From: Betaproteobacteria bacterium
Lineage (GTDB): Bacteria > Pseudomonadota > Gammaproteobacteria > Burkholderiales > Burkholderiaceae_A
Direction: 5' to 3'
Assembly (NCBI GenBank): GCA_016868255.1
Contig: VGHN01000004.1
Span: forward strand, 1 to 39,161
Length of the DNA: 39,161 nucleotides
Made by a program: the position numbers and the translations under genes
Shown: piece by piece, positions 8,351 to 16,586 of the stretch
How positions within the stretch are numbered: the first letter of the stretch is position 1
Layout of the letters: the number at the start of each line of letters is the position of its first letter
The notes under the pieces: generated by a model
Databases searched by the model: none
What the model was told of the DNA's origin: nothing
What the model saw: the letters and a program-made list of their open reading frames with translations, nothing else

Positions 8351-9868
8351 ATGGATGAAATCAATGCACTCTTAGGCGGCATGTCGGTGGCGCTCTCCCC
8401 GGTCAATATTGCCTTGATGTTCGCGGGCGTGTTTCTGGGGATTCTTATGGGGGTCCTGCCGGGATTGGGTGGGGCCAACGGAATTGCAATCCTACTGCCC
8501 ATTACTTTTACGATGGATCCGGTCTCCGCCGTGATCATGCTCTCTTGTATCTACTGGGGTTCCCTCTTTGGTGGGGCCATCACTTCTATCCTCTTTAATA
8601 TTCCCGGTGAGCCTTACTCCGTGGCAACCACATTCGATGGTTATCCCATGGCGAAAAAGGGGTTGGCCGGCGAGGCCCTAACGACCTCGTTTACTGCCTC
8701 CTTTATCGGTGCCCTTTTTGCGGTTCTACTGATTACATTTCTCGCGCCGATCATTGCAAGATATGCCCTGCGTTTCGGGCCGGCTGAGTTTTTTGCAATC
8801 ATGGTGCTGACCTTTGCCACATTTATGAGCGTGGGCAAGGAGTCTCCGATCAAAGTCATTGCCTCGATGATGCTCGGTTTCGCCCTCGCTTCTGTGGGCA
8901 TTGACATTGTGACCGGCCAGCTGCGCCTCACATTTGAGTCCACTGAACTCATGCGGGGCTTTGCCTTCTTGGTGGTTGTCATTGGTCTCTTCGGGCTGGG
9001 CGAGATTCTGGTCTCGATGGAGGAGGGTCTCAAGTTTCAGGGCGTCGAGGGAAAGATCGACGTTCGAGTCGTCCTCAAGACCTGGCGGATGCTTGGCAAG
9101 CACTGGGCGAACTTTGCTCGATCAATGGTCTTTGGCGCCGCACTCGGAATTGCGCCCGCTGGGGCCACTCCGGCATCTTTCGTGGGCTATGGAATGGCCA
9201 AGAAGTTCTCGAAGAACGGGGATAAATTTGGCACTGGCGAAATCGATGGATTGATTGGCCCCGAGACAGCCAATAATGCAGCGGGCACCGCGGCACTTCT
9301 GCCCATGCTCACCCTGGGCATTCCAGGGTCCCCAACCGCCGCGGTCTTGCTGGGGGGGCTGATGATTTGGGGCCTGCAGCCGGGGCCTCTGTTGTTTAAG
9401 GAACAGCCAGATTTTGTATGGGGTCTGATTGCCTCGATGTACCTCGGAAATCTGGCAGGCCTGATTGTCTGCCTTACGACCGTGCCCTTGTTTGCAGCCA
9501 TTCTTCGGGTGCCCTTCACGATTGTTGCGCCGATCATTCTGGCGGCTTGCTCGGTCGGCGCGTACACCGTTTCGGGTGCGATGGGAGACGTTCTTTACAT
9601 GCTGATATTCGGAGTGGTGGGCTATGTTTTCAAGAAGCTCAATTACCCCCTGGCGCCCATGGTTCTTGCCCTGGTCCTTGGCAATGGCGCTGAGAATGCA
9701 TTCCGGCAAGCAATGCTCCTGTCTCAAGGCAGCGGCAGCATCTTCTTCTCGAATGGCATTGTCGGAACGATCATGAGTCTGGCGATTTTCATGGGCCTAC
9801 TGCCCGTGATGAGTTGGGGATACCGAAAGATGTCGGCTGCCAAGCACGGCGCTTCGACGCCCGCTTAA
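8351..9868 (+). CDS. tctA: Tripartite tricarboxylate transporter large membrane subunit TctA
   Basis: The large permease subunit, which with TctB moves the TctC-delivered carboxylate across the inner membrane by cation symport. The 505-residue length is standard. About ten to twelve hydrophobic segments are visible. The two family signatures are present: GVLPGLGGANGIAILLP near residue 38 and the related LGIPGSPTAAVLLGGLMIWG in the second half, reflecting the internal duplication of TctA. The ATG at 8351 is used; the ATG four bases earlier runs into a stop after three codons. The following gene starts 25 bases downstream. Confidence 0.95.
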   Translation: MDEINALLGGMSVALSPVNIALMFAGVFLGILMGVLPGLGGANGIAILLPITFTMDPVSAVIMLSCIYWGSLFGGAITSILFNIPGEPYSVATTFDGYPMAKKGLAGEALTTSFTASFIGALFAVLLITFLAPIIARYALRFGPAEFFAIMVLTFATFMSVGKESPIKVIASMMLGFALASVGIDIVTGQLRLTFESTELMRGFAFLVVVIGLFGLGEILVSMEEGLKFQGVEGKIDVRVVLKTWRMLGKHWANFARSMVFGAALGIAPAGATPASFVGYGMAKKFSKNGDKFGTGEIDGLIGPETANNAAGTAALLPMLTLGIPGSPTAAVLLGGLMIWGLQPGPLLFKEQPDFVWGLIASMYLGNLAGLIVCLTTVPLFAAILRVPFTIVAPIILAACSVGAYTVSGAMGDVLYMLIFGVVGYVFKKLNYPLAPMVLALVLGNGAENAFRQAMLLSQGSGSIFFSNGIVGTIMSLAIFMGLLPVMSWGYRKMSAAKHGASTPA

Positions 9869-9893
9869 TTTCGTTTATTCACAGGATCAAGAG

Positions 9894-10706
9894 ATGCCAG
9901 TCATTGCAATGAATCAGGAGATGGCCTCCCTCGGCAAGGATGTTGCCGAGGCCCTGGCCAGTGAGTTCAAACTCGAGGTGGCCAAGAACGAGGTGGTCGA
10001 CCATGTGGCGGGCCACATTCCAATGCCATCGAGTCTGGTGCGCCGGGTGATTGAAGGCAAAGCGGGCTTCATCACCCGAATGACGACCGATGGCAAGGGC
10101 GTCTCCAACTACGTGTCTGAGGCAGTCTTTGAGCTCGCGACCAAGGGCAATGTGGTGATCCGCGGATGGGGTGCCACTTACCTGCTGCGTGAGATCCCAC
10201 ACATTCCTTGCATTCGCGTCTGCGCTCCCATGGAGCAGCGAATCGAATGGCTCAAGAAGCGCCTCAACACGGATGACGAGGATCTATGTCGCGAGGAACT
10301 TGAGCGAAGCGATGCGGCCCACATCAACAATATGCAGGCTCGTTTTGGGGTGACCTGGGGAGATCCAATGCTCTATGACGTGGTTCTCAACACGGCCCGG
10401 CTCTCTGTGGATGCCTGTGTTGGGCAGGTCAAGGCACTTCTTGCCCGTCCCGAGTTCAAGGAAACACCCGAATCCATCCAAAAGGTCAGGGACCTGTCAC
10501 TGGCTGCGCATGTACGTGCGGCGCTGCGCCAAGACTTCGAGACCGCATCGGTCAATGTCATGATCGTTGCCTGCCAAGGGGCCGTCTTGCTCAAGGGCAT
10601 GGTGGCCGACGACTCCGAGATCAAAGGGTCTGAGAGGGTGGCCAAGTCCGTCTCAGGTGTGAAGTCGGTGGCCATGGACCTCAAGGTTATTGGGGGGCGC
10701 CGCTAG
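9894..10706 (+). CDS. Cytidylate kinase-like domain fused to a BON domain
   Basis: A 270-residue two-domain protein. Residues about 1-190 resemble the cytidylate-kinase-like family (pattern A-M-N-Q-E-x-A-S-L-G-K-D, then VVDHVAGHIPMPSSLVRRVIEG and NVVIRGWGATYLLREIP). The P-loop is reduced to SLGK (12-15) and lacks the usual glycine-rich G-x4-GKS form, so kinase activity is uncertain. Residues about 196-268 fit a BON domain (alternating helix and strand, with GAVLLKGMVADDSEI), a fold that binds lipids or small ligands. No signal peptide is evident, although BON domains are often periplasmic. It sits in the transporter operon, 25 bases after tctA and 15 before the next gene. A sensory or regulatory role for the carrier is inference only. 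Confidence 0.75.
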   Translation: MPVIAMNQEMASLGKDVAEALASEFKLEVAKNEVVDHVAGHIPMPSSLVRRVIEGKAGFITRMTTDGKGVSNYVSEAVFELATKGNVVIRGWGATYLLREIPHIPCIRVCAPMEQRIEWLKKRLNTDDEDLCREELERSDAAHINNMQARFGVTWGDPMLYDVVLNTARLSVDACVGQVKALLARPEFKETPESIQKVRDLSLAAHVRAALRQDFETASVNVMIVACQGAVLLKGMVADDSEIKGSERVAKSVSGVKSVAMDLKVIGGRR

Positions 10707-10721
10707 CGGGGAGGCCGCAAC

Positions 10722-11489
10722 ATGGGTATCAAGTGGGTTCGTTTTGAGAAGTCCGGTGTGATTGGATTTGGTTGTCTCGAGGGCGATCAGATTCGCATTC
10801 ACTCGGGCAATATGTTTGAGCATCCAAAGGCCACGGGAGAGACCGTGGCCGTATCGAGTGTTCGTTTAATTTGCCCGGTTGAGCCCACCAAGGTGGTGGC
10901 CTTGTGGAATAACTTTGCGCAGCTGAGCGCCAAGCTCAACCTCACCAAGCCGCCAGAGCCCCTCTATTTGTTGAAGGCGCCCAATAGTTTTAGTGATCCC
11001 GAGGCCCTCATTCCCAAGCCCGCTGCCGAGGGCAAGGTGGTTTTCGAAGGCGAGTTGGGTATTGTGATTGGCAAAAGAGCCAAGGCGGTTCCGGTTGCAG
11101 AGGCCGACAACTTCATTTTTGGCTTCACCATTGCAAACGACGTCACCCATTCCGACATTCTCTTTCGCGACAGCACCTTCCCTCAGTGGGTGCGTTCGAA
11201 GGGCTTTGATGGCTTCTTGCCCATGGGCCCCTGCATTGCCACCGGGCTCGACGCCAAGACGCTCACCGTAAAAACTGTCCTCAATGGGGACGTCCGTCAG
11301 GAGTACCCCATCGCTGACATGCACTACACCGTGCAGGAGTTGGTGGCCCTCATTTCGGCGGACATGACTCTTATGCCTGGAGATGTCATTGTTTGCGGAA
11401 CTTCGGTTGGCGTGGGTTCCATGAAGCCTGGCAGTGATGTCTCGGTCGAGATCAATGGCATCGGAATTCTACGCAATCGCTTCGAGTAA
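10722..11489 (+). CDS. Fumarylacetoacetate hydrolase (FAH) family protein
   Basis: A cytoplasmic FAH-fold enzyme of 255 residues. The metal-site residues are visible as the E-x-E pair in VFEGELGIVIG (E109, E111) and the Asp of FTIANDVTHSD (D140). The conserved K-G-F-D-G-F-L-P-M-G-P stretch starts at K160. Family members hydrolyse acylpyruvates, decarboxylate oxaloacetate or isomerise hydroxy-dienoates, and the exact reaction cannot be read from sequence. Within this operon a 2-oxo-dicarboxylate reaction such as oxaloacetate decarboxylation is a reasonable guess because of the link with C2 acid metabolism. The gene is 15 bases after the kinase-like gene and 41 before the PanE-family gene. Confidence 0.85.
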   Translation: MGIKWVRFEKSGVIGFGCLEGDQIRIHSGNMFEHPKATGETVAVSSVRLICPVEPTKVVALWNNFAQLSAKLNLTKPPEPLYLLKAPNSFSDPEALIPKPAAEGKVVFEGELGIVIGKRAKAVPVAEADNFIFGFTIANDVTHSDILFRDSTFPQWVRSKGFDGFLPMGPCIATGLDAKTLTVKTVLNGDVRQEYPIADMHYTVQELVALISADMTLMPGDVIVCGTSVGVGSMKPGSDVSVEINGIGILRNRFE

Positions 11490-11530
11490 TCTCGCGGCGT
11501 TTCTACGCATAAGTCTGGGAGGGCAGAACA

Positions 11531-12541
11531 ATGAAAATAGCGGTGATCGGTGCAGGTGCAATTGGCGGGCTGGTGGCATGCAAGCTCGCCCTGGCGGGTG
11601 ACGATGTGACATGCATGGTGCGAGGAAAGAACCTTGAGGCGATTCGGGACAACGGCCTCAAGCTGATTATGGAAGATGGCACAGAGCACATCGCCAAGAA
11701 TGTAAAGGCCTCGAACAATTACGACGAGGTAGGGCCCCAAGACATCGTTATTCTCTCGGTCAAAGCCCACCAGGTCGCCGATATCGCCGACGATCTCAAG
11801 AAGCTGCTCGGTCCGAAGACCGTTGTGGTGACCATGCAAAACGGCATTCCTTACTGGTACTTCACTAAGCATGGTGGCCCCTACGAGGGCACCCAGGTGA
11901 AGTCTGTGGACCCCACAGGCGATGCCATCAAGAAGATACCCGCCGACCATGTCTTGGGCTGTGTGGTCTATCCGGCATCAGAGTTGGTGGCGCCTGGTGT
12001 CATTCTTCATGTCGAGGGGCTGCGTTTCCCAGTGGGTGAGCTCGATGGAAGCATGAGTGAGCGCGCTCAGATGGTGTCGGACTGCTTCACGAGGGCTGGC
12101 TTTAAAAGCCCAGTGCTCGACAACATCCGCGCCGAGATCTGGCTCAAGCTCTGGGGCAACCTCACATTCAATCCAATCAGTGCCCTCTCGCACTCGACCC
12201 TCGAGGCCATTTGCCAGTACCCGCTCACGCGTCAATTGGCGGCCGACATGATGACCGAGGCGCAGACCATCGCCAACAAATTGGGCATCACCTTCCGAGT
12301 CAGCCTCGAGAAGCGCATTGAAGGTGCCGAGAAGGTGGGTGCCCACAAGACTTCGATGCTGCAAGACATTGAGGCGGGGCGCAGTGTGGAGATTGATGCC
12401 TTGGTGGGGGCGGTAGCAGAGCTGGGTCGGCTCACAGAAATTCCCACTCCGCATATCGACACCGTCTATGCATTGGTGAAGCTGCTTGAAAAGGTCACCC
12501 AGGAGCATCAGGGCTATGTCAAGATGCATTTCCTGAACTAA
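11531..12541 (+). CDS. panE: Ketopantoate reductase (PanE/ApbA) family; candidate oxalyl-CoA reductase
   Basis: An NAD(P)H-dependent reductase of 336 residues. The Rossmann motif GAGAIGG is at 7-13. The conserved catalytic lysine is in IWLKLWGN (K206), with N210 and N214, and the C-terminal acidic residue is in RSVEID (E287). The fold and residues fit 2-dehydropantoate 2-reductase. In Methylobacterium extorquens a PanE homologue, PanE2, is reported to reduce oxalyl-CoA to glyoxylate. Here the gene shares an operon with a carboxylate transporter and lies beside oxc and frc, with no pantothenate gene nearby. I therefore favour oxalyl-CoA reductase, but ketopantoate reductase cannot be excluded from sequence alone. 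The ribosome site GGGAGGGC precedes the ATG. Confidence 0.85.
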   Translation: MKIAVIGAGAIGGLVACKLALAGDDVTCMVRGKNLEAIRDNGLKLIMEDGTEHIAKNVKASNNYDEVGPQDIVILSVKAHQVADIADDLKKLLGPKTVVVTMQNGIPYWYFTKHGGPYEGTQVKSVDPTGDAIKKIPADHVLGCVVYPASELVAPGVILHVEGLRFPVGELDGSMSERAQMVSDCFTRAGFKSPVLDNIRAEIWLKLWGNLTFNPISALSHSTLEAICQYPLTRQLAADMMTEAQTIANKLGITFRVSLEKRIEGAEKVGAHKTSMLQDIEAGRSVEIDALVGAVAELGRLTEIPTPHIDTVYALVKLLEKVTQEHQGYVKMHFLN

Positions 12542-12552
12542 GGGGACACCCC

Positions 12553-13965
12553 ATGCGCCGCCAACGAAATGCCCGAGTGATTGCCACCCTCGGCCCAGCC
12601 AGTTCGTCCCCCGAAATGATTCAGTCGCTTTACGAGGCAGGAGCGGATGTCTTTCGCTTTAATTTCAGCCATGGCACCCATGAAGACCACCGGGCCCGTT
12701 ACGAGGCGGTGCGTGCTGTTGAGAAAAAGATGGGCCGCCCCATCGGGATTCTTGCGGACCTTCAGGGCCCCAAGCTTCGGGTGGGGGTCATGGCAGAGGG
12801 CAAGGCTGTGCTCGCCACCGGTGGTGAATTTACGCTCGACAACGACCCAACGCCGGGCGATTCCAGCCGCGTCCACTTGCCCCATCCGGAATTGTTTGTC
12901 GCGGTGGAGCCGGGCCAGTCTCTGTTGCTCGACGACGGAAAACTGCGACTCCAGGTACTGAGTAAATCGTCGACACAGATCAAGACAAAGGTCATCACGG
13001 GCGGACCACTCTCGGATCGCAAAGGCGTGAACGTGCCCGATGCAATTCTTCCCATTCCGGTGCTCACCGAGAAGGACCGTCGCGACCTGGATTTCGCTCT
13101 CTCGCTTGGTGTGGAGTGCGTGGCGCTCTCCTTCGTGCAACGTCCAGAAGACTTGCATGAGGCACGAAAGATCATCGGCGATCGGGCGCTGCTTATGACC
13201 AAGCTTGAGAAGCCCCAGGCCATGGACCACCTCGACGAAATCGTTCGCCTCTCCGACTTGGTGATGGTGGCCCGCGGCGATCTTGGAGTGGAACTCCCCC
13301 CGGAGCGGGTGCCGATTGCCTCCAAGCGAATTCTTCGTATGTGCAGAGAGCAAGGCAAACCAACGATTGTGGCCACCCAGATGCTCGAATCAATGATTTC
13401 CGCGCCCACGCCCACTCGGGCAGAGGCCTCTGATGTGGCCCATGCAATTTACGATGCGGCCGATGCCGTCATGCTCAGTGCCGAGTCGGCCAGCGGCCAA
13501 TTCCCTGTTCAGGCGGTCTCAATGATGGACCGCATTATTCGAGAGGTGGAGTCCGACCCGCTCTATCGAACCCTCATCGATGCCCAGCCGCCCAAGGCGC
13601 TTCCCACTGCGGCCGATGCGATTTGTGCTGCCCTTCGTGGGGTCACCGAAGTGGTGGGCGCAACAACCACAGTGACTTACACCACCTCGGGTGCCACCAG
13701 CCTTCGCGCGGCACGGCAGCGGCCCACCGCCCCCATTCTCTGCATGACCCCAAGCCTTCAAACCGCACGCCGCATGGCCTTCGTCTGGGGCGTGCACGCC
13801 AAGATCGTTCCCGATGTGAGTTCGGTCGACGAGATGGTGGATGCCGCAAAGGCGATGTCGGTAGAGGAGGGCTTTGCCAAGGCCGGCGACAAGATCGCCA
13901 TTACGGCGGGAATGCCATTTGGCAAGCCAGGCACCACCAATCTACTTCGGGTGGCTTCGGTCTAG
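12553..13965 (+). CDS. pyk: Pyruvate kinase
   Basis: Converts phosphoenolpyruvate and ADP to pyruvate and ATP. The 470-residue product shows the N-terminal strand RVIATLGPAS, the substrate motif DVFRFNFSHG and ILADLQGPKLR. The active-site block runs KLEKPQAMDHLDEI to VARGDLGVELP, and ATQMLESMI followed by PTRAEASDVAHAI forms the catalytic barrel wall. The C-terminal domain (about 345-470) is the usual regulatory one. The start lies 11 bases after the PanE-family gene, with an AAGGGG ribosome site over the upstream stop, so it is the last gene of the operon. A pyruvate kinase gene often accompanies the glyoxylate-to-glycerate pathway in proteobacteria, which would suit glyoxylate made from oxalate; the gcl, hyi and glxR genes of that pathway are not in the window. 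Confidence 0.95.
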   Translation: MRRQRNARVIATLGPASSSPEMIQSLYEAGADVFRFNFSHGTHEDHRARYEAVRAVEKKMGRPIGILADLQGPKLRVGVMAEGKAVLATGGEFTLDNDPTPGDSSRVHLPHPELFVAVEPGQSLLLDDGKLRLQVLSKSSTQIKTKVITGGPLSDRKGVNVPDAILPIPVLTEKDRRDLDFALSLGVECVALSFVQRPEDLHEARKIIGDRALLMTKLEKPQAMDHLDEIVRLSDLVMVARGDLGVELPPERVPIASKRILRMCREQGKPTIVATQMLESMISAPTPTRAEASDVAHAIYDAADAVMLSAESASGQFPVQAVSMMDRIIREVESDPLYRTLIDAQPPKALPTAADAICAALRGVTEVVGATTTVTYTTSGATSLRAARQRPTAPILCMTPSLQTARRMAFVWGVHAKIVPDVSSVDEMVDAAKAMSVEEGFAKAGDKIAITAGMPFGKPGTTNLLRVASV

Positions 13966-13986
13966 CGCTGCCAAATCTTTATGGTC

Positions 13987-14610
13987 TTACATGGCTGGGC
14001 GGTGAATCTTTCCAGCCTGCTTGAGTCGGCTGAGTGTCTCTGAGGAAATATTGAGGTAACTCGCAAGCTCCTTCTGGGGGAGCTTGTCGACCAACTCCGG
14101 ATGCTTCCTCAGAAACCGCTGCACGCGGCCTGGGGCATCGAGCAGATGCAGCGTGATGGTGTGGGCCATGATCTCACTCATGAGTGACATCACTTCGTAA
14201 TTGAAGCTCGCCTTCAGCGGCGGAATTTTCTCCATGAACTCCACCCACTGCGGCAGCGCAAGCTTGGCGACTCGTGCCTTGGTCACAGCCACAATGCTGT
14301 AAGGGGTGGGTGTTTGCAATCTCCATGCTGCGTAACTGGTCTCCATGTCCCTGGGCTCGGTAAAGCGAAGGATCATTCGTTTGCCCTTGGGGTTGGCTAC
14401 CACTCGCTTAAGAATGCCGTCGAGGAGAAAGTACTGCTCCATCTCCTTCACCCCTTGATGCAGAAGAAACTCTCCCTTTTGGCGATCGACAATCGAGAGT
14501 TGGGCCTCGAGGGCAGTCAGGTCTGTCTCGCCAAGGGCCTTGAGCACCATGTTCTGTCGAAGTTGAACCCGGATGATGTTTCGTTCCGGGTGGTTCGCGA
14601 TGGTTGTCAT
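13987..14610 (-). CDS. Crp/Fnr-family transcriptional regulator lacking cysteines
   Basis: A 207-residue regulator with an N-terminal cyclic-nucleotide-binding-type beta-roll (about 15-115, with GEFLLHQGVKEMEQYFLLDG) and a long dimerisation helix. The C-terminal winged helix-turn-helix (about 177-202) is ELASYLNISSETLSRLKQAG. The recognition helix E-T-L-S-R keeps the E, S and R that FNR uses to read TTGA half-sites. There is no cysteine in the whole protein, so an FNR-type Fe-S oxygen sensor is excluded, and the cAMP-pocket pattern of CRP is not evident. I use the ATG at 14610. A TTG at 14670 would add 20 residues with no ribosome site and would place the start against the operator. Divergent from oxc and convergent with pyk. 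Probable regulator of the oxalate genes on both sides. Confidence 0.88.
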   Translation of the reverse strand: MTTIANHPERNIIRVQLRQNMVLKALGETDLTALEAQLSIVDRQKGEFLLHQGVKEMEQYFLLDGILKRVVANPKGKRMILRFTEPRDMETSYAAWRLQTPTPYSIVAVTKARVAKLALPQWVEFMEKIPPLKASFNYEVMSLMSEIMAHTITLHLLDAPGRVQRFLRKHPELVDKLPQKELASYLNISSETLSRLKQAGKIHRPAM

Positions 14611-14674
14611 ATAAGCGTAAACCCGATATGGGAGAGGGGTCGAAAGCCCGCCAGGCGCCGAAAATTTCAAGAAA

Positions 14675-14690
14675 ATTGACGCTTGTCAAT
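14675..14690. promoter_or_regulatory. Candidate Crp/Fnr-type operator upstream of oxc
   Basis: A perfect inverted repeat with arms ATTGAC and GTCAAT around GCTT, giving the same TTGAC-N4-GTCAA core as the site at 6469-6490. It lies between the divergent regulator and oxc. Its centre (14682.5) is about 42 bases before the start point predicted from the -10 box at 14713, the standard position for class II activation by this family. It could also mediate autoregulation. Confidence 0.72.
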
Positions 14691-14712
14691 GCCCTGCCAC
14701 GGGAACAATTCC

Positions 14713-14718
14713 TATGAT
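14713..14718 (+). promoter_or_regulatory. Predicted -10 element of the oxc-frc promoter
   Basis: TATGAT matches the sigma-70 -10 consensus at five of six positions. No good -35 hexamer is present 17 bases upstream; the palindromic operator occupies that place, as expected for an activator-dependent promoter. The transcript would start near 14725, leaving about 69 bases before the oxc start codon. Confidence 0.5.
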
Positions 14719-14793
14719 AGCGCTGTTGCTGGACATGGCGTCTGGCCCCGAACTCCCGAGTATTCCTGTTGATTGTGAGAACTGAGAGACCGT

Positions 14794-16545
14794 ATGACAA
14801 ACATTTCGGAAGTGAACAATATTTCCAGCGGTGTTGAACTCACCGATGGTTTTCATCTGGTCGTTGACGCTCTCAAGCTCAACGACATCGACACCATCTT
14901 CGGCCTTCCTGGCATCCCCATCACGGACCTCACCCGCATGGCCCAGGCCGAGGGAATGCGGGTGATTTCCTTCCGCCATGAACAGAATGCGGGCAATGCG
15001 GCGGCAATCGCAGGCTTTCTTACACAGAAGCCGGGCATCTGCCTCACCGTCTCTGCCCCTGGCTTTCTCAATGGCCTCACGGCGCTTGCAAATGCAACGA
15101 CCAACTGCTTCCCCATGATTCTCATCAGCGGCTCGAGTGAGCGCGAGATCGTGGACCTTCAGCAGGGCGACTATGAAGAGATGGACCAGTTGGCCATCGC
15201 CAAGCCACTCTGTAAGGCCGCCTTCCGTGTTCTGCACGCAGAGGACATCGGAGTGGGCGTTGCACGCGCCATCCGCGCCGCTGTCTCGGGCCGGCCCGGT
15301 GGCGTCTACCTCGATCTGCCGGCGCGCCTCTTCTCGCAGACCATGGATGCCGCCGCTGGCAAGGCCTCACTCATCAAGGTGATCGATGCGGCGCCTCGCC
15401 AGATTCCCGCCAAAGACGCCGTGGACCGTGCCCTTGGGATTCTTAAGGCGGCCAAGAAGCCGCTGATTCTGCTTGGCAAAGGTGCGGCCTATGCGCAGGC
15501 AGACGCCGAGATCACTGCCCTCATTGAGAAGTCCGGTATTCCCTACCTGCCGATGTCCATGGCCAAGGGCGTTTTGCCCGACACCCACGACCTATCTGCG
15601 GCGGCTGCGCGCTCGTATGTCCTGGCCGAGGCCGACACCGTTCTACTGATTGGTGCGCGCCTGAACTGGCTGCTCTCGCACGGCAAGGGCAAGACCTGGG
15701 GGGGCAAGGATTCGAAGGAGTGGGGCAAAAAGAAATTCATTCAGATCGATATCGCTGCCACTGAAATGGATAGCAATGTGGCCATCGATGCGCCGCTGGT
15801 TGGCGACGTCTACTCATGTGTGCAGGCGTTGTTATCGGGGATGGGGGCCGGCTGGTCCAAGCCACCCGCAGACTGGATGAACGCCATCGAGGAGCGCAAG
15901 ACAAAGAATCTATCCAAGATGCTAGAGACGCTCTCTCAAAATCCGCCGGTCATGAATTTCCACAGCGCCCTGGCCGTGGTGCGAGATATCGTTGAGGCAA
16001 ACCCAGATGCCATTCTGGTCAATGAGGGGGCCAATGCCCTTGACTTCACCCGAAGCATCGTCAACATGTTCAAGCCTCGCAAGCGGCTGGATGTCGGCAC
16101 CTGGGGCGTCATGGGCATTGGAATGGGCTTCTGTGTGGGTGCGGCCGTGGTCACTGGCAAGCCTGTGATCGCCATCGAGGGCGACAGTGCCTTCGGATTC
16201 AGCGGCATGGAGGTGGAGACCATCTGCCGTTACAACCTGCCGGTCTGCATCGTCATCTTCAACAACAACGGCGTCTATCGCGGCACCGATGTCAATCCCA
16301 CTGGCGGACCCGATGTGGCGCCCACTGTGTTTGTGAAGGGTTCTCGTTACGACAAGATGATGGAGGCCTTCGGGGGTGTTGGATACAACGCGACCACGCC
16401 TGCCGAACTGAGAAAGGCCATGGAAGAGTCCATCCGATCGGGCAAGCCCACCCTGATTAATGCCGTAATCGATGAGACGGCTGGCACCGAGAGCGGACGC
16501 ATCACCAGTCTGAACCCGGCCACCGCTGCCATCAAGAAAAATTAA
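14794..16545 (+). CDS. oxc: Oxalyl-CoA decarboxylase
   Basis: A thiamine-diphosphate enzyme that converts oxalyl-CoA to formyl-CoA and CO2. The 583-residue product has the three-domain layout of the family. E63 in [11 protein letters not shown] is the cofactor-activating glutamate. The C-terminal ThDP/Mg motif runs from GDSAFGFSG (G464-D465-S466) to NNNGVY (491-496). Y128 in QGDYEEMDQ and Y496 match active-site tyrosines known in Oxalobacter Oxc. The segment from about 205 to 355 is the central nucleotide-binding-like domain that in the family carries an ADP activator site. A moderate GAGAG ribosome site precedes the ATG. frc follows after 41 bases, which makes the classic oxc-frc pair. Confidence 0.97.
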   Translation: MTNISEVNNISSGVELTDGFHLVVDALKLNDIDTIFGLPGIPITDLTRMAQAEGMRVISFRHEQNAGNAAAIAGFLTQKPGICLTVSAPGFLNGLTALANATTNCFPMILISGSSEREIVDLQQGDYEEMDQLAIAKPLCKAAFRVLHAEDIGVGVARAIRAAVSGRPGGVYLDLPARLFSQTMDAAAGKASLIKVIDAAPRQIPAKDAVDRALGILKAAKKPLILLGKGAAYAQADAEITALIEKSGIPYLPMSMAKGVLPDTHDLSAAAARSYVLAEADTVLLIGARLNWLLSHGKGKTWGGKDSKEWGKKKFIQIDIAATEMDSNVAIDAPLVGDVYSCVQALLSGMGAGWSKPPADWMNAIEERKTKNLSKMLETLSQNPPVMNFHSALAVVRDIVEANPDAILVNEGANALDFTRSIVNMFKPRKRLDVGTWGVMGIGMGFCVGAAVVTGKPVIAIEGDSAFGFSGMEVETICRYNLPVCIVIFNNNGVYRGTDVNPTGGPDVAPTVFVKGSRYDKMMEAFGGVGYNATTPAELRKAMEESIRSGKPTLINAVIDETAGTESGRITSLNPATAAIKKN

Positions 16546-16586
16546 GTCCACAAGCAACTTCAGACATCGCAACGAGGAGAGTAGAA

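Noticed and set aside
14611-14670. Upstream TTG start for the Crp/Fnr regulator
   Set aside because: No ribosome site precedes it, and the 20 added residues do not resemble the family. The ATG at 14610 is kept, though no strong ribosome site is visible there either.
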